Translations under genes and position numbers: made by a program | Assembly (NCBI GenBank): GCA_006546595.1 | Contig: VIAD01000005.1 | Location: 190,646-254,645 of the forward strand | DNA from: Moraxellaceae bacterium AER2_44_116 | GTDB lineage: Bacteria > Pseudomonadota > Gammaproteobacteria > Pseudomonadales > Moraxellaceae | Length of the DNA: 64,000 bases | Direction of reading: 5' to 3' | Notes under the pieces: generated by a model | What the model was told of the DNA's origin: nothing | Database searches by the model: none | Seen by the model: the letters and a program-made list of their open reading frames with translations, nothing else | Part shown: positions 59,171-64,000 of the stretch, piece after piece | How the letters are laid out: each line of letters opens with the position of its first letter | How positions within the stretch are numbered: position 1 is the first letter of the stretch

Positions 59171-59683
59171 TTAGAACTCTTCTGCTGTGGCAGGCGTAGG
59201 AGCGGGAGCAGGCGTACTGCTCTTATTTTCCGTAGCCTTATTAAAGAGAAACTTTCCAATTAGATCTTCTAACACAAGTGAGGATTGTGTCTGTTCGATT
59301 TCGTCACCGTTCTTAACAAAAGTGTCATCAGCTCCCGGTACGATACCTATGTACTTCTCGCCTAATAAGCCAGCGGTCAAAATACTGGCTACAGAATCTG
59401 TACTAATCTCATTGACATCATTATAAATTTCTAATGTCACTTTGGCGTTTAATTTCTTTTTATCTAGCTCAATTGCCGCCACACGACCAATCGTCACGCC
59501 CGACATTGTCACTTTAGAGCGAGGCACTAAACCCGCAATATTTTGAAAGTGAGCATACACTTTATAGCTAGGTTGATTGACTTCACTACTCAAGCCACTC
59601 ACTTTAATGGCCAAAAAGAATAATGCCGCTATACCCGCGACTAAAAATAAGCCCACGCCAAGCTCTAGGTTGCGAGTACGCAT
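59171..59683 (-). CDS. mlaD: MlaD, MCE-domain lipid transport subunit
   Basis: A 170-residue inner-membrane protein with one N-terminal helix (about residues 8-26) and an MCE domain (about 40-120) that forms a hexameric ring over the MlaE pore. Diagnostic are A-H-F-Q-N-I-A-G-L-V-P-R-S-K-V near 45-59, V-T-M-S-G-V-T-I-G-R-V near 59-69 and S-I-L-T-A-G-L-L-G-E-K-Y-I-G near 100-113. The C-terminus is a flexible Pro/Ala/Thr-rich tail. It overlaps mlaE by one base. Confidence 0.95.
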   Translation of the reverse strand: MRTRNLELGVGLFLVAGIAALFFLAIKVSGLSSEVNQPSYKVYAHFQNIAGLVPRSKVTMSGVTIGRVAAIELDKKKLNAKVTLEIYNDVNEISTDSVASILTAGLLGEKYIGIVPGADDTFVKNGDEIEQTQSSLVLEDLIGKFLFNKATENKSSTPAPAPTPATAEEF

Positions 59684-60468
59684 TACAAATCTCCAAACAT
59701 AACGGCAGTTAAAATAAAGTCGAGTGCTAACACCGATAAAGAACCATAAACGACGGTGCGTGTCGTGGCGACTGAAATACCTTCTGCTGTTGGCTCACAG
59801 TCATACCCTTGAAACAAGGCAATCCATGTCACTGCCACACCAAAGACGACACTTTTGATCATGCCATTGACGACATCATCAACAAACTCGACCGAATTTT
59901 GCATATTCGCCCAAAATGATCCCGAATAAATACCCAACCAATCCACACCCACCAACATCCCACCGATAATACCGACGGCTGAAAAAATCAAGGCCAACAA
60001 CGGCATACTAATAAACCCAGCCCAAAAACGTGGCGCAATAATACGACGTAATGGGTCAACGCCAATCATTTCCATACTAGCTAATTGCTCTGTTGCTTTC
60101 ATCAAACCAATTTCTGCGGTCAATGCCGAACCAGCCCGACCCGCAAATAATAAAGCTGTTACTACAGGCCCTAACTCACGAACCAATGTTAAAGAAACTA
60201 ATGTACCCAATGCTTGCTCGCTGCCATAGGTAATTAGAATGTTATAGCCCTGCAAACCCAACACCAAACCAATAAACAAGCCAGAAACAATAATAATGGC
60301 AAAAGACAACACACCAACGGCATATAACTGTTTAATTAATAATGGAAAAGAGGTGCGTGGCTGTGGCACAGCAACTAAGGCTTGCCACAAAAATATCCCT
60401 GCCGAACCAATGGATTGTAATTTAGCGAGCGTGTTTGCACCTAAACGACGAATAGAGTCAACAATCAC
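59683..60468 (-). CDS. mlaE: MlaE, phospholipid ABC transporter permease
   Basis: A 261-residue permease with about five or six membrane segments, forming the membrane dimer of the Mla importer/exporter. Family features: P-L-L-I-K-Q-L-Y-A-V-G near 42-52, L-R-E-L-G-P-V-V-T-A-L-L-F-A-G-R-A-G-S-A near 96-115, E-I-G-L-M-K-A-T-E-Q near 118-127 and the coupling helix A-L-E/S-M-E-M-I-G-V-D-P near 130-140. C-terminal helix ends in F-G-D-L. It overlaps mlaF by four bases, so translation is coupled. Confidence 0.96.
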   Translation of the reverse strand: MIVDSIRRLGANTLAKLQSIGSAGIFLWQALVAVPQPRTSFPLLIKQLYAVGVLSFAIIIVSGLFIGLVLGLQGYNILITYGSEQALGTLVSLTLVRELGPVVTALLFAGRAGSALTAEIGLMKATEQLASMEMIGVDPLRRIIAPRFWAGFISMPLLALIFSAVGIIGGMLVGVDWLGIYSGSFWANMQNSVEFVDDVVNGMIKSVVFGVAVTWIALFQGYDCEPTAEGISVATTRTVVYGSLSVLALDFILTAVMFGDL

Positions 60469-61277
60469 ACGCGCACTCCTAATTCTTCACTGTAGCTTTT
60501 AGCAGGATAATGAAAATGCACAGGCCCATCAGGACTACCATTTAAAAACTGCTGCACAAAAGGAGACTCTGAATGACGTAACTCATCAGGTGTACCTGAT
60601 GCAATAATTGAACGATTAGCAATAAGATAAATATAGTCTGCAATATGTAGTGTTTCGGGAACATCATGGGAAACAATGACTGTCGTTAATCCTAAGGCTT
60701 CACGCAAGGTACGGATTAACGTCACCAAAACGCCTTTTACCATAGGGTCTTGGCCTGCAAATGGCTCGTCATACATAATCAACTCAGGATCAAGTGCAAT
60801 TGCCCGTGCTAGTGCTGCACGACGTTGCATGCCCCCCGACAACTCCGCAGGCATTAAACTCCACGCGCCGCGAAGGCCAACTGCCTCCAACTTCATTAAT
60901 ACTAACTCATGAATTAACGATTCAGACAGTTGAGTATGTGCCCTTAACGGAAAAGCCACATTTTCATAAACCGACAAATCAGAAAATAATGCACCACTTT
61001 GAAATAACATGCCCATTTTAGCGCGTGCGGTAAATAACTCACGACGGCTCATGTTTGGCACGTTATCGCCATTTACTAAAACTTGACCATTATCAGGATA
61101 TAATTGTCCGCCAATAAAACGCAACAAGGTGGTTTTTCCACATCCTGACGGCCCCATAATTGCTGTTACTTTACCTCGAGCAATATCCAAACTTACATTT
61201 TCAAAAATTGGACGACTTCCTCGACTAAAGCTCAGCTCACGAATGGACACTAACGGGGTATCTGTCTCAGAATTCAT
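60465..61277 (-). CDS. mlaF: MlaF, phospholipid ABC transporter ATP-binding protein
   Basis: The ATPase of the Mla system. From the ATG at 61277 (with AAAGGTG nine bases before it; an ATG two codons earlier is too close) the protein has 270 residues. Walker A is G-P-S-G-C-G-K-T near 40-47, the Q-loop follows in M-L-F-Q-S-G, the ABC signature is L-S-G-G-M-Q near 142-147, Walker B is L-I-M-Y-D-E-P near 161-167 and the H-loop is V-S-H-D near 197-200. The C-terminal extension that swaps between monomers is present. It is first in the mla operon. Confidence 0.96.
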   Translation of the reverse strand: MNSETDTPLVSIRELSFSRGSRPIFENVSLDIARGKVTAIMGPSGCGKTTLLRFIGGQLYPDNGQVLVNGDNVPNMSRRELFTARAKMGMLFQSGALFSDLSVYENVAFPLRAHTQLSESLIHELVLMKLEAVGLRGAWSLMPAELSGGMQRRAALARAIALDPELIMYDEPFAGQDPMVKGVLVTLIRTLREALGLTTVIVSHDVPETLHIADYIYLIANRSIIASGTPDELRHSESPFVQQFLNGSPDGPVHFHYPAKSYSEELGVRV

Positions 61278-61395
61278 GCACATACACCTTTAAAATGACC
61301 ATAAAAACAAGAAGACATCTAGTGACTCGTAGCATAAAACATGCAACGTACCACCATAAAAAACAGTTAGGATAAAAAGAACGAATAAACCACAG

Positions 61396-62064
61396 CTAAG
61401 GACAAGAAGTCGTTTCTCTTCTGATTTGAGGACTACCCGTAATGATTCGATCAATCTGTGTTTTAGCAACGCTACCAACATGCGTTAATAATAACCATTG
61501 CTCATCATGAGCCGAAAAAGTAGATTGAGACTCTACGCGGTAACCCAAAGCACTAAGGCGACTTTTTAATGCCTCTGCTTTATCAAGGCTGCTCACTGTA
61601 CCTAATGAGATTGCATTTGCCAGTTGCGTCTCGGTAACAATACTGCCATCAACACCACTTTTTTGTAACTCGGCTAACACAGACTGAGCTTTCTCCGCCG
61701 AAGCCAAAGGAGGGATATACACTAAATACTTTGCACTACTACTGTTCATGGATATGACTTTGACATCAAAGCCGCTTTTTTCAAAAATAGCACGCACCTG
61801 CTTCAACATATCCCGATCAAGAATAGGACCGACACGATAACACGCAAGGTCATCACGTGTTTTAACCGTAGGCGTATTTTGATTGATTGTCTCAGGAGTG
61901 TCTGTAGCAACGAGATCCGTACGCTCTGAGAGAAGTTGCAATGGTTTACCCTCTTGCTCTTCTACCATGACGACGATAGCTTGTCCCCGATTTTGCTGTT
62001 CAAAAAACTGCCACGCCAAGAAAACAGCGTTAAATACCACCAACAGTCCAAAGACTAAAGGCAT
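61396..62064 (-). CDS. SPOR-domain membrane protein
   Basis: A 222-residue protein with one N-terminal membrane helix (about 3-20) and a periplasmic C-terminal half containing SPOR-like repeats: C-Y-R-V-G-P-I near 86-92 and L-V-Y-I-P-P near 123-128 belong to the first, S-L-G-T-V-S-S-L-D-K-A-E near 162-173 and G-Y-R-V-E-S near 183-188 to the second. SPOR domains bind denuded glycan at division sites. The start at 62064 (ATG, AGAGGA six bases upstream) avoids overlap with coaX; longer frames exist. The coaX-SPOR order follows birA, as in Pseudomonas relatives. Confidence 0.85.
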   Translation of the reverse strand: MPLVFGLLVVFNAVFLAWQFFEQQNRGQAIVVMVEEQEGKPLQLLSERTDLVATDTPETINQNTPTVKTRDDLACYRVGPILDRDMLKQVRAIFEKSGFDVKVISMNSSSAKYLVYIPPLASAEKAQSVLAELQKSGVDGSIVTETQLANAISLGTVSSLDKAEALKSRLSALGYRVESQSTFSAHDEQWLLLTHVGSVAKTQIDRIITGSPQIRRETTSCP

Positions 62065-62089
62065 ATCCATTCCTCTTATTAATATCGGC

Positions 62090-62833
62090 TTATGATGAAT
62101 GGCCAAAATAGCGTTGCAAACCCATTAGCAATAATTCAGGCATCATCTCATGTGCAATTTGCAAATGTGGGCTTAGCCTTTCAGAGTCGCCGCCCGTCAA
62201 AATCAGCTGAACATCTTTATCAGTCACTTGTTTTAGTGTTGCATTAACTTTTTCAATAGCAGCGATACACGCCAGTAAAATACCATGATGTACAGATTCG
62301 CTGGTATTTTTACCAAAATCGAGCGTAGCATACGTTATATCATGCGGACGTACACGTTGTGTACCATGCAGTAGTGATGATAACTGTAAATTCATACCAG
62401 GGAAAATATATCCGCCTAAATGTTGATTATCATTAACCACATCTATCGTTAATGCTGTCCCACAACTCACCACACAAACAGGTTGCCGCCCCGCTACAGC
62501 AAGTATATTCAACCAACGATCTATCCCCAGCAAAGCAGGGTCTTTATAAGCGCATTGAATGCCTAATGTCGCATAATCTGTATGAGCAAACTGAGGAGTG
62601 CATCGCCATAGCAACAAACACAAGCTTTCTAACTCTTGATTCACTTTATCATTTAGAACAGAAGAAACGCCAACAAAATCGACATGATCATAAAACTCTT
62701 TGGGCAAACCCGACATTAATATATTTGGAGAGTACTGATGTGCCACGGCATAACTAGCAATTATTTTTTCATTATCACATAGCCATAATTTAATCCGAGA
62801 GTTACCCATATCGATAAAGCATGAACGAGCCAT
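62090..62833 (-). CDS. coaX: Type III pantothenate kinase
   Basis: CoaX phosphorylates pantothenate, the first step of coenzyme A synthesis, and is not inhibited by CoA. The 247 residues include F-I-D-M-G-N-S-R-I-K near 6-15 with the catalytic-type Asp8. Later blocks are G-I-D-R-W near 99-103 and S-C-G-T-A-L-T-I-D-V-V near 120-130, then Y-I-F-P-G-M near 137-142 and L-T-G-G-D near 216-220. Most members read D-x-G-N-(T/S) in the first motif, so this is a normal variant. It lies three bases downstream of birA, an arrangement conserved in many gammaproteobacteria. Confidence 0.95.
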   Translation of the reverse strand: MARSCFIDMGNSRIKLWLCDNEKIIASYAVAHQYSPNILMSGLPKEFYDHVDFVGVSSVLNDKVNQELESLCLLLWRCTPQFAHTDYATLGIQCAYKDPALLGIDRWLNILAVAGRQPVCVVSCGTALTIDVVNDNQHLGGYIFPGMNLQLSSLLHGTQRVRPHDITYATLDFGKNTSESVHHGILLACIAAIEKVNATLKQVTDKDVQLILTGGDSERLSPHLQIAHEMMPELLLMGLQRYFGHSS

Positions 62834-62836
62834 AAC

Positions 62837-63808
62837 TTAAGAACTCTTCGCTTGACGTAAAGACACTTCACCACCACAAATATGCATAAGGCCACTCTTG
62901 GTCTCTACAATAAAGTTACCACGCTCATCCACGCCTTGAGCTATGCCATTAATTGGCTCTTGCATGCCAACAATCACGACCGATTGATCTTTAAAAGCGT
63001 CGTACTTTAACCATTCATCATGCCACTTCGTAAAGCCAGTTTTATGATAATCAATTAACAACGTTATCAACTCAGAAACAATTGCCGCCGTAATTAATTG
63101 CCGATCAATTACCTGCCCACAAATGGTATATAAATCAGTCACAGGTTGAGTTATTTGTTGCTTGATCGTTTCTGGCAAATGCAAATTAACACCTACGCCA
63201 ATCACAACCTGACAAGCCCCATCAGCCTCCCCCGTCATTTCTATTAAAACCCCCGCCACTTTATGACCACGATACAAGACATCATTAGGCCATTTAAGCT
63301 GCAAGTCTTGAGCTCCCATCGACTCTAAGGCTTTAATAACTGCCACACCTACCGCTAAACTCAATCCTTCTATGGCCGAAAATCCTTCCTTAAAAACCCA
63401 ACCTACAGAACCGTAAAAATTGCCCGCAGGTGGTGACGACCACTCTCGACCACGCCGACCACGTCCAGCTCCTTGCATTTCGGTAATGCACACAACACCT
63501 GACTGAGGTTTTTTCAATAAATGGGCGGCCACTATGTCGTTTGTTGAAGACACAGAAGAAGGCGTTTCAAAAATAGAAATATAAGACTGAATGAGACGGG
63601 GAATTGCAGACAAAATTCGCTCTTTATCTAACCACTGTATGGGTGAATGAAGACGATACCCCTTACCAATCACACTATCAATCACTAATCCATACTCTGT
63701 CCATTGTGCAATACGCTTTGAAATTGTCGTGCGACTAACACCCACAATTTCAGCCAACTGCACACCTGAATGAAATTGACCATCAGACAATAGGCGAAGA
63801 ATATCCAT
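62837..63808 (-). CDS. birA: Biotin-protein ligase / biotin operon repressor
   Basis: BirA attaches biotin to the carboxyl carrier protein and, in this bifunctional form, represses biotin genes. The 323 residues start with a winged helix (A-E-I-V-G-V-S-R-T-T-I-S-K-R near 19-32). The ligase domain has T-E-M-Q-G-A-G-R-G-R-R-G near 109-120, S-P-P-A-G-N-F near 125-131, L-K-W-P-N-D near 171-176 with the catalytic Lys, and G-V-L-I-E near 185-189. A C-terminal SH3-like cap is present. bioA in this window is a plausible regulatory target. Confidence 0.95.
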   Translation of the reverse strand: MDILRLLSDGQFHSGVQLAEIVGVSRTTISKRIAQWTEYGLVIDSVIGKGYRLHSPIQWLDKERILSAIPRLIQSYISIFETPSSVSSTNDIVAAHLLKKPQSGVVCITEMQGAGRGRRGREWSSPPAGNFYGSVGWVFKEGFSAIEGLSLAVGVAVIKALESMGAQDLQLKWPNDVLYRGHKVAGVLIEMTGEADGACQVVIGVGVNLHLPETIKQQITQPVTDLYTICGQVIDRQLITAAIVSELITLLIDYHKTGFTKWHDEWLKYDAFKDQSVVIVGMQEPINGIAQGVDERGNFIVETKSGLMHICGGEVSLRQAKSS

Positions 63809-63901
63809 AGGATTATTTTCAAAAGAAAGTGATTACTTTCAAGAGGATACCCTGAATAGTATTTTTTTCCAATCAAGTTATGGATTATTGTGTTCTGTAA
63901 A

Positions 63902-63936
63902 ACAAAAAACCCCCATCTAATTACTTAGATGGGGGT
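63902..63936 (-). terminator. Strong intrinsic terminator of the rRNA operon
   Basis: A perfect 12-bp stem, ACCCCCATCTAA (63909-63920) with TTAGATGGGGGT (63925-63936), 4-base loop, followed on the minus strand by TTTTTTGTT. It begins about 12 bases after the end of the 5S gene and protects the downstream birA region from rRNA transcription. Confidence 0.92.
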
Positions 63937-63947
63937 ATTTGGTATTT

Positions 63948-64000
63948 GGAGTCTGGCGATGACCTACTTTCACATGGCGAATGCCACACTATCATCGGCG
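63948..64000 (-). rRNA. rrf: 5S ribosomal RNA, 3' part (runs off the right edge)
   Basis: The reverse complement of the last 53 bases reads CGCCGATGATAGTGTGGCAT and then TTCGCCATGTGAAAGTAGG-TCATCGCCAG, which is the 3' half of a bacterial 5S rRNA (CGCCGATGGTAGTGTGG...GAGAGTAGG...CGCCAG). The 3' end near 63948 is set by the usual length and by the following terminator. The rRNA operon would extend rightward beyond the window and is transcribed leftward. Confidence 0.95.

Noticed and set aside
61290..61481. A 63-codon leftward open frame between mlaF and the SPOR gene
   Set aside because: It overlaps the SPOR gene in another frame, is hydrophobic without family features and has no convincing ribosome site.
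1..64000. CRISPR arrays, tRNA genes, phage genes, IS elements or integrons
   Set aside because: Reading both strands I saw no regularly spaced direct repeats, no cloverleaf-like sequence with a TTCGA-type arm and CCA context, and no transposase, integrase or structural phage protein.

Overview
The window reads as an ordinary stretch of a gammaproteobacterial chromosome of moderate to low GC. Gene order supports this: mlaFEDCB-ibaG-murA-hisGDC beside a Do-like protease; sspB-sspA-petCBA-rpsI-rplM-zapE with divergent zapG; rsmI/lpoA-yraN-dolP; serB facing an AhpA/YtjB-like gene; and birA-coaX-SPOR protein next to an rRNA operon. A homo-oligomeric ATP sulfurylase, a cytochrome bc1 complex and many short dispersed hairpin repeats would fit a Thiotrichales/Beggiatoa-like sulfur bacterium. 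That placement is an inference from memory and was not tested.

Layout. 1-1.9 kb: ahcY (partial), metF and a YjdM-type zinc-ribbon protein (methyl cycle). 2.1-3.9 kb: a Uma2 nuclease-fold protein and an unrecognised 368-aa protein, bounded by two inverted-repeat elements. 4.0-14.4 kb: a giant cyclic beta-1,2-glucan synthase gene translationally coupled to pgi. 14.5-20.6 kb: an HD-GYP response regulator, an acyl-CoA dehydrogenase, a TetR/MFS efflux pair and an AraC regulator. 20.7-25.1 kb: a metal-dependent hydrolase family protein, a cytochrome b561-YceI fusion with a separate YceI, and bioA. 25.2-27.7 kb: two convergent lipoproteins of unknown role. 28-36.6 kb: rsmE, serB, the AhpA/YtjB-like gene, parC, rsmI, lpoA, yraN and dolP. 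36.8-45.1 kb: sspB, sspA, petCBA, rpsI, rplM, an EcsC-family gene, zapE, a hydrolase and zapG. 45.2-46.8 kb: a HipA-like kinase plus DUF3037 pair, the clearest accessory cassette. 46.9-53.4 kb: sat, rlmM, a VOC protein, a YafY/WYL regulator, a START protein, a Nif3-family protein and a DegS/AlgW-like protease. 53.5-63.8 kb: hisC, hisD, hisG, murA, ibaG, the mla operon, a SPOR protein, coaX and birA, all leftward. The right edge holds the 3' end of a 5S rRNA and a strong rRNA-operon terminator.

The most notable non-coding signal is a set of intergenic inverted repeats. One family (ends GGACTTAYGC/GCRTAAGTCC) has four complete copies and one isolated end. Its paired ends co-vary (C/G changed to T/A in one copy), and its central hairpin is swapped between copies. 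In one copy the centre is an unrelated hairpin that also occurs alone between ahcY and metF. All ten convergent gene junctions in the window contain a hairpin, six or seven of them from dispersed repeat families rather than textbook terminators, so these repeats may serve as bidirectional terminators or 3'-end stabilisers. No transposase, phage gene, CRISPR array or tRNA was seen. Most of the rest is well-known housekeeping content.
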